Source: Escarpia spicata
Lineage: Eukaryota > Annelida > Polychaeta > Sabellida > Siboglinidae
DNA: 64,000 nucleotides
Direction: 5' to 3'
NCBI GenBank assembly: GCA_963995525.1
Contig: OZ023213.1
Location: forward strand, 23,634,598 to 23,698,597
Shown here: positions 10,908 through 23,200 of the stretch, piece after piece
Numbering within the stretch: position 1 is the first letter of the stretch
Layout of the letters: each line of letters opens with the position of its first letter
The notes under the pieces: generated by a model
Database searches by the model: none
Told to the model about the DNA's origin: nothing
Seen by the model: the letters and a program-made list of their open reading frames with translations, nothing else
Position numbers and translations under genes: made by a program

Positions 10908-11575
10908 TCATTTGGTATTCAGTGCACTGACATATTTGATCCGAGCACGGTGGAATAACAGCAGAGTTTCATGATTTTTATCCCTCGTCCAGATTAATTC
11001 AGCTTTCCGTCTCTGCGACTTTAGTGATTTGAGTTCATCGTCTAACCATGGTACCAATGGCCTCACAACAATAGTTTTGGATTTTATGGGTGCGTGCCTA
11101 TCCAACACCTGTCTCAGTTCCCTATTGTAGTCACCAATTAGCTGATTGATATCCGTGATATTTAATAGTGCATTAGTGATATCCTTCATGTAATTACTAA
11201 AAGCACTATTGTCCATTTGTTTCAGTTTCCGGTATGCTATCGTACGTGTCTCTAAGGGAGGTCTGGGCATGTTTACTCTATAACACACAAACATATGATC
11301 CGACACCAATCATCCACGGGGTAACTAAGCAGAAGTTGACGATTATACCGAGTAATAATTAAATCTAGAGTATGACCAGATACATGCGTTGGAACCGTAG
11401 CATGCTGCGTTAAGTCATACATACTAAATACATCACACATTCTAATTGCACCAGCTACCATGAGTGAATGAGGGGTTTGAACTGCTTGCGACAAATATGT
11501 CTGAAATTCCTCAAAGAAAGTAGGAGTTGTAACACGATGTTTTTCCGAGTATGGTGGTCGGTATATGACATGCAC
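10908..11575 (-). pseudogene. LINE endonuclease end and linker
   Basis: Frame 11,273-11,575 has VIYRPPYSE (the YRPP motif) and HTLDLIIT (the DLV/I motif of APE-type endonucleases). The GDFN box is degraded to GAIRM. Frame 10,908-11,309 starts with SDHMFVCY, the catalytic SDH motif, followed by a basic linker. The two overlap by 37 bp in different frames, so a frameshift separates DLI from SDH. Confidence 0.8.
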
Positions 11576-11707
11576 ATCAACTTTCGTCTTTTAACATAAT
11601 AACTCATAATTACCATACTCAAAGGAATTGAGTTCGCCAGATGACAGCAAGGGCATTTGACAGTATCCCAACAACATTTAATTAACTCTTAATTCTTTAA
11701 TTTTCAG

Positions 11708-12191
11708 GAAATCTGTGATGCAGACCTAATCTGTTCTTCATCTATCCAATATCATGACCAATATGGCCGGAGTCTAAGACAATCGTTCTTCACCGATGTT
11801 GAAGGTATACATATAAAAAAACAGTGTTACTTGCAATAGTATGTACGTACTATTGAGAGTATCTTTGTTTTTATACATAAGTTATTATTCTGTGATATGC
11901 TTGCAGTAAAGTATATAAATGGTGTGTATTAACTGCCTTGTTGCCAAAACTGGGTAGATGTAATGTGATATTGAAACAAGGCATAATCAGTACTTATTTT
12001 CGGTCCATTTCTCATGTTATGATTCATTGATGGTGTACCCAGCTTTATTTTTCAGCTACTATTGCTGTGATTGCACCATATTTCTTAATTAATTTCTCTA
12101 TGCAGCCATTAAAATATAATTTTCTCCTTCAGAACTTGACATTCCGGATCTACAATCAGAAATCAGTCATTCTTTCTTCGTGTCTGCATGA
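11708..12191 (+). CDS. Candidate two-exon gene 3' end, hypothetical
   Basis: TTTTCAG precedes an open exon 11,708-11,804 that ends in GAAG|GTATAC. TCTCCTTCAG precedes a second exon at 12,133, open to TGA at 12,189-12,191. The splice phase is compatible (97 + 59 bp = 52 codons), so the frame stays open across the join. The protein (EICDADLICSSS... SHSFFVSA) is not recognised. No upstream exon was identified. It could be a host gene's last exons or chance. Confidence 0.25.
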
Positions 12192-14085
12192 TGACGCCAA
12201 TCTACTGGCAGTTGCAGATGAACCACTGCAGGAGGAAGCCGGACCGCTGGGTGTCATGGACCACTACGACTGTATGCAACAGCTGCTTGAGGGTTGTTGC
12301 CCGGGACATCTTCAGATATAGCACTTAAAACACCGTAACCAGCATCTGGAACAATATTGATGTAGTCAGTTAGATAAATGTGTGATTGATAGATAATTAA
12401 AAACAAATGTGTACTACATGTACTAGTATGCATAGGTATAATATAGCTACTGCACTGCTAATGGATTCATTGCCAGATTTGTTCTTGATTCGTAATTGTG
12501 TGCACCATTGTTAACATTGTCCTCCAGTTTTGTAAGTAAACCAAGCTGAATAAGTATTTACAGTGCAATTTTAATTATTGTAATAAGAGAATGTTATCTG
12601 TTTTAACATGTCGAGTTTGCTTTAAAGTCGATCTGTGTGGAAATTTTAATTTTGCGTAAATAGTTTAAGCTGATGTAAATTGTAATGCAAAATTACAGAA
12701 CACTTACCCTCTGTATCGTCCGCCAGGTTGGAGTTGTCATAAGGCAGGCACATGGCCTGGCCCAGTTCTCATCTCCTCAGGTAGAGGTTCTCTGTGTCTG
12801 TGGCTTTTTTGTTTCAGCCATCGTTATAAAACGGTTTATTTCATGTCTTTTCATTTCTTTTTATCCGGGCTGCTGCGCGCCCTTTGACACCCACAACATT
12901 CACTTTTTTCCTCTGCTAGATCACCTGTGTTTCTTAATTCTATTTTGAAAATGAAAATAAATAATTCCTTTAAAAAATTCCCACAAGGATATTATGATAT
13001 TACCACTGCCTCATGAAGAATTACCCCATAGAAACATGGCACAAAGATCAAAATACTTAGATATAATAACAACTGGAGATAATGGAGCTATATCCTAAAG
13101 CGTCCAAAAATGCAAATTCTGTGGTAGGTATGGTCCACGTGGGTGCACTGCATCACAGCCACAAGAAGAACTGCCTCATGAGAAATTACCCTATAAAATA
13201 GCAAAAAAATAAGAAGCCGTAGGTGTAATAACAGACAAACCTGAAGTAACGGAGCAGTGCGCTGAGTCTCTGGTCATATAACTATTTACACAGCGCAGAT
13301 AGGACGCAGGATTTCGACGCACGCGTCTATTACGAGATTTGGATTTAGCCGATGTTTTCGTAAGTACTTCAATCAGAACAACTTTTCTAACAGTTTGTTT
13401 GCAGAACTTTGTTGGAATAGGTGTTAAAGATTTATCACATAGTTATCTTACAGAATCATTTGATCAGGTTTTGCTAAAACGGCAAAAAACAATTGGACGC
13501 ACGATTTGTGCCCCCACCAGTATAATAATTAATTACATGTCAACCAGCAAAAATTATTCATAGAACATATTGAGAGATACCTCAGGAATAGTGAGAGGAA
13601 TACGCGAGTCAGTGTCTGACTCCCTTCATTGTCATATCCATTACATTGTAAGAGATGAGGAGCAACGTAAAATCAGAGTAAATAAAACGACACTTCTAAG
13701 CTCCGTGTTTACAACAAGTAGAAGCACACGGATGTTCACCTCATGCACACGTACTGTCAGCAATTTAGATTCTTCAATCGCACCAACGTATGCGGTGGTC
13801 ACCGACAAGGACAGCCGTTGTTTGCCAACCATGTACGGGTTTCTAAAAATACGTGTCGTCTACTTGTAATAACATTATCATATATGTCAGAACATACGTA
13901 GATATGCTATTTGATCGATTCATATCCGATGCAATACAGGAACATTTGTATGATTTATATCATATCCTTGCACGACGAACTTTTCATTGTTCCAATTTCA
14001 CGAATCTATTTAGAGGCAGGACATGGGAAAATAATAATGAAATAAAATAAAATAATGGGCGGATCAACAATGCAATCAGCAACGC
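12192..14085. other. Unassigned stretch with small duplications
   Basis: Short ORFs at 12,067-12,321, 13,339-13,563 and 13,570-13,869 carry no recognisable domain. CTGCCTCATGAAGAATTACC at about 13,007 recurs in diverged form at about 13,170. Nothing firm. Confidence 0.4.
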
Positions 14086-14089
14086 TGAA

Positions 14090-14690
14090 AGGCTTGTCGA
14101 GGTCAACCATTGAAGAATAATACCCTCAAACATATCCGACAATCACGTGAAACATAAACACAAGCAGGTGAATATGTGACTAGGATTGAAACACAGCACC
14201 ATATCTATGGTACATGCAGTACAAGCAATTGCTTCATCAGAGCCAGGGAAATTGCATCTGGGCAACGTGTTGCTGTCAGGGAGTGTTGTTCTTCTAAAGG
14301 TAACATCTCAATCGGCTGTCCTGCGTTGAAGAAGTACTCATTTCACTCACAACGTAACATTCAGCAACACATCACCAAAGCTGGATGACGAGGACATTAC
14401 ACTCCAAACTACCGAGATACGACTTATACTGATTACAGCGATACCACCGTCATAGAGATTCGTGATTCCAGCAACAGGAAGTAGTGATCCATTTTGAAAT
14501 TGGAGACTATGTTGCGACACTGTAGGAAGATGAACGGTGGGAAAACGGTCCAGAAAAGATAGCGACGATCGAGATAAATAGCATGGAGCATGTAAACATA
14601 AATTATGTCAAATATTTCCGAAATTCAGTTCGCAAAGATCAGTATGACACATCCAAGGGTGACCTTTTATGTTAACATAGACCCGTTGAG
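14090..14690. repeat. Interspersed repeat family A, copy 1
   Basis: The block 14,105-14,510 matches 30,860-31,265 (shared CAAGCAGGTGAATATGTGAC, TACAAGCAATTGCTTCATCA, ATTCAGCAACACATCACCAA). Its 3' part, 14,440-14,690, matches 19,923-20,155 (CCAGCAACAGGAAGTAGTGA-like, AAATTCAGTTCGCAAAGATC-like). The ORFs in it are broken in every copy. The class of element is unknown. Confidence 0.7.
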
Positions 14691-16190
14691 GGCTACGAAG
14701 ACATAATGGGAAGCCATGGAATTGGTGATAGAAACGAAAATGGAGAAAGACTAATTGACTTCTGTGGATTAAACAACCTTGTGGTAACAGGAACCATATT
14801 TCCACACCGACGCATCCATAAGCAGACATGGAAGCTAAAGAATGGGAAAGCTGCAGGTAAAGATGACATTACAGCAGAATTGTTGAAAGCAGACATGGCG
14901 ACAACAGAGAATTGGATTCTAAGCTTATTCAAAACAATTTGGGAACAAGAAAAAGTACCAAAGACGTGGAAACAAGGACTGATTGTTAAAATACCAGTAA
15001 GGTAACCTTACGGAGTGCGGAAACTGGAGAGGTATTACTCTAACATCTGTCCCGAGTAAAGTGTTCGGAAGAGTGATAATAGACAGAATAAGAGATGGAG
15101 TTGACAACAAGTTGAGAGATGAACAAGCAGGTTTCAGAAGAGGACGAAGCACAGTTGAGCAGATATTCATCCTTCGAAACATAATAGAACAGGTAGCGGA
15201 ATGGCAAGCAACGCTATATGTAACTTTTGTATACTTCGAAAAGGCATTTGACTCTGTGCACCAAGAGAGCCTTTGGGAAATCATGGCGAACTATGGAATC
15301 CCATACAAGATAATCAGAATGGTCCAGATTTTGTACGAGGAAAGTGAATGTGCAGTGTTAGATGAAGGTGAACAATCTGAGTGGTTCAAGGTAAAAACTG
15401 GAGCAAGGAGATGTAATGTCCGGATTTCTTTTCTTGATGGTAATCGACTGGATAATGAGGAAAACAACTGAAGAAAACAACACAGGGATAAGATGGAGAT
15501 TCATGTCAAAACTTGAAGACTTGGACTTCGCAGATGACATTGCGCTTATATCATCAAGTTACAGACACATGCAAGCAAAGGCAACAAAAATGAATGCATT
15601 CGCATCAAAAACTGGCCTAAAAATCAATAAAAAGAAAACTGAAGTACTGAGGATCAACAGCAAATGCAACAACAGAATACAGATTGATGATCAACAACTG
15701 AATGAAGTAGAGAAATATACATACCTGGGCGCAAACGTCAGCAAGCAAGGAGGAGGGGATGACGATATTAACAACAGAATACGAAAAGCAAGGACATCAT
15801 TCATGAAACTCAAGCAGATATGAAACTCAAATGTGTACACATTAAAAACTAAACTCGGATTATACAATACTCTGGTCAAATCAGTGTTATTGTATGGATG
15901 TGAAACATGGAAAGTAAACAAAAGCGACAACCAAAAACTTGACATTTTCCATTTCAACTGTCTCAGAATTTTTTTAAAAATTAGATGGCCAGTAATAATT
16001 TCGAACAAAGACATTGAGGACATAACAGCAGAAGAGAAGATCAGCACAGAAGTACAGAGAAGAAGGTGGAATTGGATCGGGCATGTGCTGAGAAAGAAGA
16101 ACCACAACCACTGCCTGACAGCACTGACATGGACGCCGGAAGGAACAAGAAAAGTTGGTCGACCAAAAACAACGTGGAGAACCACAGTGA
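14690..16190 (+). mobile_element. 5'-truncated RTE-type LINE
   Basis: The plus strand starts inside the C-terminal end of the endonuclease (MGSHGIGDRNENGERLIDF, then TGTIFPHRRIHKQTW). It jumps straight to the RT linker (GKAAGKDDITAELLK), so the region between is deleted. RT then runs to about 16,190. Frameshifts lie near 15,003 and 15,405. The 3' end abuts the sequence shared with sulfotransferase copy 2 (from about 16,187). This is the family often mis-annotated in animal genomes as craniofacial development protein 2. Confidence 0.85.
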
Positions 16191-16201
16191 AAACGACGTG
16201 A
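15061..16201 (+). pseudogene. RTE-type reverse transcriptase, three frames
   Basis: Frame 15,061-15,471 has EQAGFRRGRSTVEQIF and the catalytic VYFEKAFDSV box. Frame 15,416-15,823 has FLFLMVIDWIMRKTTEEN and the second catalytic box LDFADDIALIS (FADD). Frame 15,833-16,201 has LLYGCETWKV and RRRWNWIGHVLR, the RTE-type C-terminal block ending in GRPKTTWR. The VRQGC-type motif between the first two frames is destroyed by the frameshift. No product is expected. Confidence 0.85.
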
Positions 16202-16226
16202 CGTTTAGAAGACGAAAGAGATAACT

Positions 16227-17327
16227 ATGGGCAATTTGCGGCTCCAGATCCACCTCCCCTGCTTCGCTATTGTTGGCATGATAGTCTTCTGCAGCCAATA
16301 CCAGTGATTTGCTGATCAACGCGATGTCACCAGCCCACTGTCGTTGATGGACCAGGTCGGCGACATCCCTATTGTGGTGTATCGTCCGCCGCTCTGCAAA
16401 AGGCAGCGAGTGAACATTGTGTACGTGAACACACACAAGTGTGCCACCACAACAACTAAGACTCTCCTCCGAAGGTTCGTGGGATATAATAATCTCTCGG
16501 TCGTCTGGCCTACTCCGGGACATTGCACGCTCTGTTACCCGTTCCCGTTCGAGGGGCGTTGTTTCCGTCCGACCAAGACACCGTTTAACATCATGTTCCA
16601 TCATGTCATCTTCAACGAGGACGTCATATCACGAGTCATGCCACACGACTCCGTCTACATCACGAGCATCCGGGAACCTTTCACTCGGTTAAAATCCGCG
16701 TTTAACTTCTATTCAATCCAGGAACGGTTACCGAATCTGACCCATTTTGACGAACCCTTGGTTGAGTATCTACGAGATATCCCCAAGTACGAGGCGATGT
16801 ACACCTCTCCCGAGTACCAGCACTTTAAGAAGTGTATGGACAGTTTCAGCTTCACCCACAATACTCTGGCATTCGAACTTGGATTGCCGACCGGCTTCCA
16901 CGTCAACACGACCGACCAGACGAACAACGCCACCTACATCCGGTACTGGATCAATGCTCTGCAGCGCCGCTTCAGCCTCGTTATCGTCACGGAGTATTAC
17001 GACGAGTCGTTGGTGCTGCTGCGGCGTCTTATGTGTTGGAAACTGGAAGAAATTCTTTATTTAAAGGAAAATGTAAAGAATTATGCACATAAACACAAGC
17101 AGATCGAGTCGACCTACGCGAAAAATTTTAAGCGTTACAACCAACCGGAGTACATACTTTATAATCATTTCAATAAGGCGCTATGGCGGCGCATAGCTGA
17201 AGAACCCAACAACTTCTGGGATGAATTGAGTCGATTTAAAGTGTTACTTAGCGTAGTAGCTGAGTTCTGTCGGAAGGCAAAACACGGCGATGTTCATTTG
17301 TTCCGCTCCTCCAAATGGAACGAATAA
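16227..17327 (+). pseudogene. Galactose 3-O-sulfotransferase-like, copy 1 (N-terminal nonsense)
   Basis: This copy is colinear with copy 2 (54,169-55,383). The family transfers sulfate from PAPS to the 3-OH of galactose on glycolipids or glycoproteins, as a type II Golgi membrane protein. Counting from ATG 16,227, codon 27 is TGA (16,305-16,307), where copy 2 has CGA (Arg), a C-to-T change at a CpG. The open part from ATG 16,344 (327 codons) lacks the amino-terminal anchor. The 5'-phosphosulfate loop reads NTHKCATTTT, against KTHKCATTTT in copy 2, so the leading Lys is lost. The 3'-phosphate region IREPFTRLKSAF is intact. It ends at KWNE, 39 residues earlier than copy 2. A soluble product from the internal ATG cannot be excluded. 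Confidence 0.8.
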
Positions 17328-17480
17328 ACTGAAAGGACTATTTTTATGGGTTCAACGTACGTAATTGCTGCCAAGTTCTGAAAACCAACCAAATCAGCAT
17401 GTCATAATACCCCTTGTAGCCATTCACGCGCAGAAGAAAACCTATGTCGCTGTTCCAGTATTGCTCCCTACTCCCGGTAC
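17328..17480 (+). other. 3' flank of sulfotransferase copy 1, matched at 57,378-57,520
   Basis: AAACTGAAAGGACTATTTTT, ATGGGTTCAA, CAAGTTCTGAAAA, CAAATCAGCAT and AGAAGAAAACC recur in the same order at 57,378-57,520. This places the ancestral 3' end of the duplicated gene. In copy 2 about 2.1 kb separates this flank from the homologous last codon. Confidence 0.8.
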
Positions 17481-19918
17481 GATTTTACCGTGCATGCATG
17501 TATAATGTATTTTTCATATATTTTGTTAAGTTGGAACAACATTATAAAAACTATGTTCCTTCTGCAAGGAATTGAATGCTGAGATCATAATGAAACATGA
17601 TATTCACTGGATTATTTAATTTTCTTGAAAATAAAATCCAGTTACGCCAATTAAAAAATAAAATAAAACAATGAATCTGCAATTTTATTTTATGTTTACT
17701 TTGCTATATTGGAACATGTGCCATTTGACATGTGCAATTTGACGTCACTCCAAAACAACAGCACTGTTTGGTCAAAGAGTAAATATGCCGCGCGGCATTT
17801 TTTTGAAAATCGCTTTTGTTTGATTCTCGATGGTTTGCCGTCGAGCAGTTTTGCCGTCAAGCTGTATTGACTCGGGCTCTCGCAATTCCAATCAGAGCGA
17901 TTTTTATTTTGCCGCTTAACGTCGAAGTTTGCCGTTGCTGTCGACATGTATTAGGCCCTTTAGAACTTTTGCTGAGAAGATTAAATTACACAGTTGTAAT
18001 GTCATGTACAGCCTGAAACAACAGGAGTTACAGGACGCACCACCGCACTCCATTCAAAGGCCTAGGCGCGCTCAGCGGCGTCTCCTATCGTGATGTCGCC
18101 AATATCTGACAAGCTTCTTGTTATATGACACGCAAATAACCATGTTGTAGTGGGCTTAGTGACATGAGTTCGCAATCAACAAACTTCATATTTGGCACAT
18201 TACTTGACAAGAGCATTCAGTTTACGTATACAACATTTCTAAGAAATATATATTTTTTTATTTCACTTAGTTTTTAAGAAACTAATGATACTTAGGCCTA
18301 TATTACGTGTCCTTATTCTGACCCACAGTTAAACAAATTTGGTCAGTATTTAGTTCACATTTAAAACACTTCTATTTGGTCCCCTCTTAATTACCAGGTG
18401 TCTAGTGTTGTCTAGATCGACATTTAACCAGGAGAATGCTACAAATTGGGTTTTTCAAATATTTAGTTTCTTATGAAACGCATTATTTACCAACGTGATT
18501 ATATTATTACCACTTGTCCTTGGGAACTTGCCTCCGTGTGAGTAGACCTAAGTCTAACCAGTTGACCTGCATCGGTCGTCTTACAAAGTTCGAATAAAGT
18601 GCTACATTTGGGAGTCCTCAATTCCACTGCTTCATGCACAATTAATGTCATCACCTCCTGCATGTTGTATGCCATAACTATTATTATTATGAAGGAAACA
18701 TAGTACGGGCTTAAAGTTGTGTTTTACGCTAATCGTGTCACTTTAATGTTGTTTCTATGCTTTCCGACATGTCTTCAGTGCGAGTCGTAAAATTCGTTTG
18801 AAAGAGGATGTAATTCCTAAGATATGATTGATCAAACTAGAGCGCCCACCCAAATATCATTTGTCGTTTGTGCTTTTCCATGTTTGGTATAATGTCACTA
18901 GAAGGCTTTTGAATTTAGAAACTCGCCGCCATTTGTCTTTCTGGTTCAAAGATGAAATAAATAGGTGTCAAGAACCATAGTTTCAAATAAATGAAAAACA
19001 ATTACAGCCTGATAATAAATAGCACCTTTTGTATGATGTCCGTAACGCAGTTTTTAGGTAAGCGGCAAGGTAACATACTGTACTATTAGCAATCACTTAA
19101 TACACTCTTAATATTTCACATAATCTCATTCATACTGCAAACAAATTAGTTATCTTTAAATGGCATATATCTGTGGATATTCAAACATCCTGTCCCTGTT
19201 GATTCCATGTGTTTGTGTTTAGTTGTACTGTACATGCAACATTGCATTATGTCTGTCACGTGCACAATTAGCCGTGATGTCCGTCACGAAAGCTGTTGTG
19301 ATCACTTCCATGTGCATATTTACATAAGTCTTCATACCTAATGAATGTATATTATCATTGCACGAGTTTTCCAGCAACATAATGTACAGACATGATCAGT
19401 TCAGCTCAATTGCTGCGTACATATATGAAGTGTGAAACAAAATATGTTTCCATTCCTTATGGTATGATTAGTAAAAATATACATAAGTTGCATAGTGTCT
19501 ACAATTTTCGTCTACAAAGACGCATATGTGCATCACAATTGTAGGTATTCATAGCTGTTTTAGCGCCGGCTGATAGGTTATTTACCTCATGTCAAACATG
19601 TTGTTTAATTACGAACTAACTAATGAACATTTACCCCTTAGGCCATGGTGTATTCATCTGCTTGTGTGTTTTCGTTATGATGACTAATAATTATATTGGT
19701 AGTCACAACCGTTGTTGCTGAATGTGATTGCCGGACAACATATCTACTGTTTATGATGAGGTTTTGTTTCTCAAATTGTTACTCTTATAACATATAATCC
19801 CAATGTGCATATATATTGTGTAAATAAACTCCAATTATCCAAATACTATGATTTTATGTTTGATATTTTTGTTATCAGAACTGGTCTGCAAGATAAATTA
19901 CAGGAAAAACTTCATATT
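17481..19918. other. 2.4 kb without supported features
   Basis: It is AT-rich with stop codons throughout all frames. The short ORFs near 17,700-18,020 show no domain. No repeat structure was recognised. Confidence 0.5.
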
Positions 19919-20160
19919 TCAATTAATACCGTCGTCATAGAGATTCGGTATTCCAGCAACAAGAAGTAGTGATCTATTGTGGAATTGGAGACTATGTGGC
20001 GGCACCGCATGAAGATGAACGGTACCTGGGGAAACGTGTCTGTCCAGAAAAGATAGCGATGTAAATAGCATGGAGAATGCTAACGTAAATGATGTCAAAT
20101 GTTTCCGATATTCAGTTCGCAAAGATCAGTATGGCACATCCAAATGTTACCTTATATATT
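19919..20160. repeat. Interspersed repeat family A, partial copy 2
   Basis: It matches 14,440-14,690: GTCGTCATAGAGATTCG-like, ATTCCAGCAACA, GAAGATGAACGGT, GTCCAGAAAAGATAGCGA and TTCAGTTCGCAAAGATCAGT. Confidence 0.7.
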
Positions 20161-20262
20161 AATCTAGTAAAGCTGATCAACGAATACACATCAACTTGTT
20201 CATGACACTGAGTGTTTATTAGGATAAAATAGCCACAACGTGGAAATGGGTTAACCAATTAT

Positions 20263-23200
20263 GTTAATAATAATAATAATAAACTTTATTTATACACCAT
20301 CAAATCCGGGACTAATGACCCCCGTTCACGGGTGTTTACAAATTGCCAATCATATAAGAAGCATAAAAACACTTTTAAGAGAACAAATAAGAAAATAAAT
20401 TAAATTAGCAAACAATATCCTAGTATATAGTGTATGCATATATATATAAGCCTAAGTATAGTAAAATTACGGGTAAATGCAATGATAAAATAAACGATAA
20501 GCAAAAGTGCTGAACAGCTGAACCTACTGGAAAAAATATATATATAATAAAAATATATATATAAATAAATACAAAATAAATAAAATAAAAGCCTAATTTA
20601 CATTAAATAATTTGATTAGATACTAAAATGTGACCCTGAGATAAATAAGACTAAAAATGTATTAAAACTATATGCATGAATAAAGCAAAGGTTAAATTAT
20701 ATCTGGCCATATTAGTTTGAGAACAGAAATGTCTTCAATAATTTTCCAAACTGTCTAGTGTTCTCAATGGCGCGTAATTCCAGAGGCAGAGAGTTCCACA
20801 ATGTCGGCCCAGCACATGCAAATGCCCGGCGACCATAACGTTCTAGGGTTACGCGTGGAACATTCAAAAGCAGACCACCGCCAGACCGTAGGGTCTTGCG
20901 TGGTGCGTAACGATGTAGCAGTGACGCGATATACACTGGCGTGCCTACATACAGTGCCGTGTGTACAACCATGAGTAACTTGTACTCGATGCGCTTTCTC
21001 ACTGGGAGCCAGTGTAGCTGTTGTAGGACCGCAGTGATAGATCGCCGGTCACCTCGTCGAAGTTGCATCACAACACGAACCGTTGACCGTTGGACTCTCT
21101 CTAGACGGTGCAGCAGACGGTCAGGTATACCAAACAGCATCGCATTTCCATAATCAATTCTGGATGTCACAAGTGCATGGACAAGACATTTGCAGACACT
21201 GGTCGTCATTGCCCCTCGTACACGAGCAATTCTCGAGAGATGGTAGTAAGCACTTCGACATACATTTGCAACCTGCGTCGCCATCGATAAATCAGCATCG
21301 ATTGCAACACCAAGGTCACGGACGATGGTCGATGTCGCTACATATTGACCGCATATGTCGACATGATCAATGAGTATTGGTCTGCGCAAGCTCGATGAAC
21401 GTATAACAATTGCTTCCGTTTTGCTCTCGTTGAGAACCAGTCCGTTGTCATAGAGCCACGTTTTAACTTCACTGATGCAAGCCTCCATTCTGATGAGAGC
21501 ATTTGTATGCTCAAACGGTGGAAAATCGACGTATAACTGCGTATCATCGGCGTACAGATTGTGTTGTACGTCGTGTCGGTTGAGTACATTCGTTAGAGGC
21601 GCAATGTAGGCGTTGAAGAGCACCGGCCCAAGAACCGACCCCTGTGGTACTCCGGATCTCATCACGGTACACCCAGACACTTCTTTCCCGACACGCACGG
21701 CTGAGGTACGACCATATAGGTATGACGCCAACCACGCATGCGCTTCGCCGCATATGCCATAGCCAAATAGTCTCCGTAGTAAGATATCGTGATTTATTGT
21801 GTCGAAGGCTGCTGTTAAATCGAGAAGCACAAGAAGTACTCCACGACGAGCATCAATCGCTTGCGCCACATCACTGTGAATGCGTAAGAGTGCTGTCTCC
21901 GCACTGTGGCGTGGTCGGTAGGCACTCTGGTAGACGCCCAGTATGCCATTCTCGTTCAGGAAGCGTTGCAGTTGTCTTGAGACGAAGCGCTCCATTGTCT
22001 TCGCCACAAACGAAATGTTCGATATTGGGCGGAAGTTAGATAGCACATTGACATCAGCATCTCGTTTTTTCAGTACAGGCGTTACAATGGCGTGTTTCAT
22101 CGACTGTGGGACTAAAGCAGTGGAGAGCGACGCATTAATTATGCGTGTAATAACTGGACACAGCACTTTAATGTTCTGTTGAAGGAGTGACGTTGGCAGC
22201 GGGTCCAGTTCGCATGACTTGGTAGCAGATGCTAAAATTATGTTCTTCACGTCTGCCGGTGAAGCAGCTTCGAAACATACTAAACGTGCAGCTACATTCG
22301 TCACTACGTCTTCGGTTGACGATTGAGTCATATTGTGGCGCAACGCATCGATCTTCTCGGAGAAACTCTTCTGGAATTTCGCTGCAACAGTAGCTTGTGT
22401 AGCGTCCTCGGGTAGCGGTTGGTCTCCAGCTCGACCAAGTAGTGTGTTTGCGATCTGGTAGACACGTCGGATGTTGCCACCGGCACTTGTCATCTCAGTA
22501 CGGTAGTAATGCGATCGTGCAGTCCTAAGTGATTTTCGGAACGCGTTGCGCAAACCGGTGTATATTTGACGATGTACAGTCAGTCCAGTTTGTCGCCAGT
22601 TTCGCTCAGCACGACGTAATGCCCGCTTCTCGTCAGTTAACTCGCTTGTATGCCACGGTGTCTTCGGCCTAGCCGTGATAGTCCGCGAGATTACTGGGGC
22701 ATGAGCGTTAACGATGCTACGTATGCATCCATCGTATCGAGTGAGGATAACATCAGGATTTTGTTCAGGAACGTTAAGATGCGATGCCGCGAGTTCTGCG
22801 GTAAAACGGCTGCCGTCAATGGCTGAGTACTTGCGGTATTGGACGCGTCGCGTCATACGCTCTGGTTTAGGTTGGCGTAATCCGCATTCAATAACACGGT
22901 GATCAGTGAGAAGAGTTTTGGGCTCAACTGTTGTGGCTATGACGTGATATGTTCCCGACGTGATAACCAGGTCCAGGATGTTGCCGCGCTCATGTGTTGC
23001 ACTTTGCACATGTTGTACAAAGCCATGAGTCTCCAGTAAATCAGCCAAGTTCATTGCTTCGGCGCATGTGGAATCACCATATCGTGTATTGAAATCACCA
23101 CACACGACAGTCTCTGCAGGGTGGGCCGCGGCGATGAGTAAAACCTTCCCAACGTCATCTAGGAAGGAGCGGAAGTTGGACGTTGGCGGTCGGTAGACAT

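Larger units (their letters stand above)
9480..11575 (-). mobile_element. Decayed L2/CR1-type LINE
   Basis: Read on the minus strand the order is endonuclease end (11,575-11,273), linker (11,309-10,908), reverse transcriptase (10,727-9,680) and C-terminal tail (to about 9,480). About 180 bp between 10,908 and 10,727 lack the RT amino-terminal part. Frames change between blocks, and an in-frame TAG at about 9,680 precedes the tail. It has no host function and should not encode a working protein. Confidence 0.85.

Noticed and set aside
15691..16185. Minus-strand ORF across the RTE element
   Set aside because: It is antisense to the reverse transcriptase frame and carries no domain.
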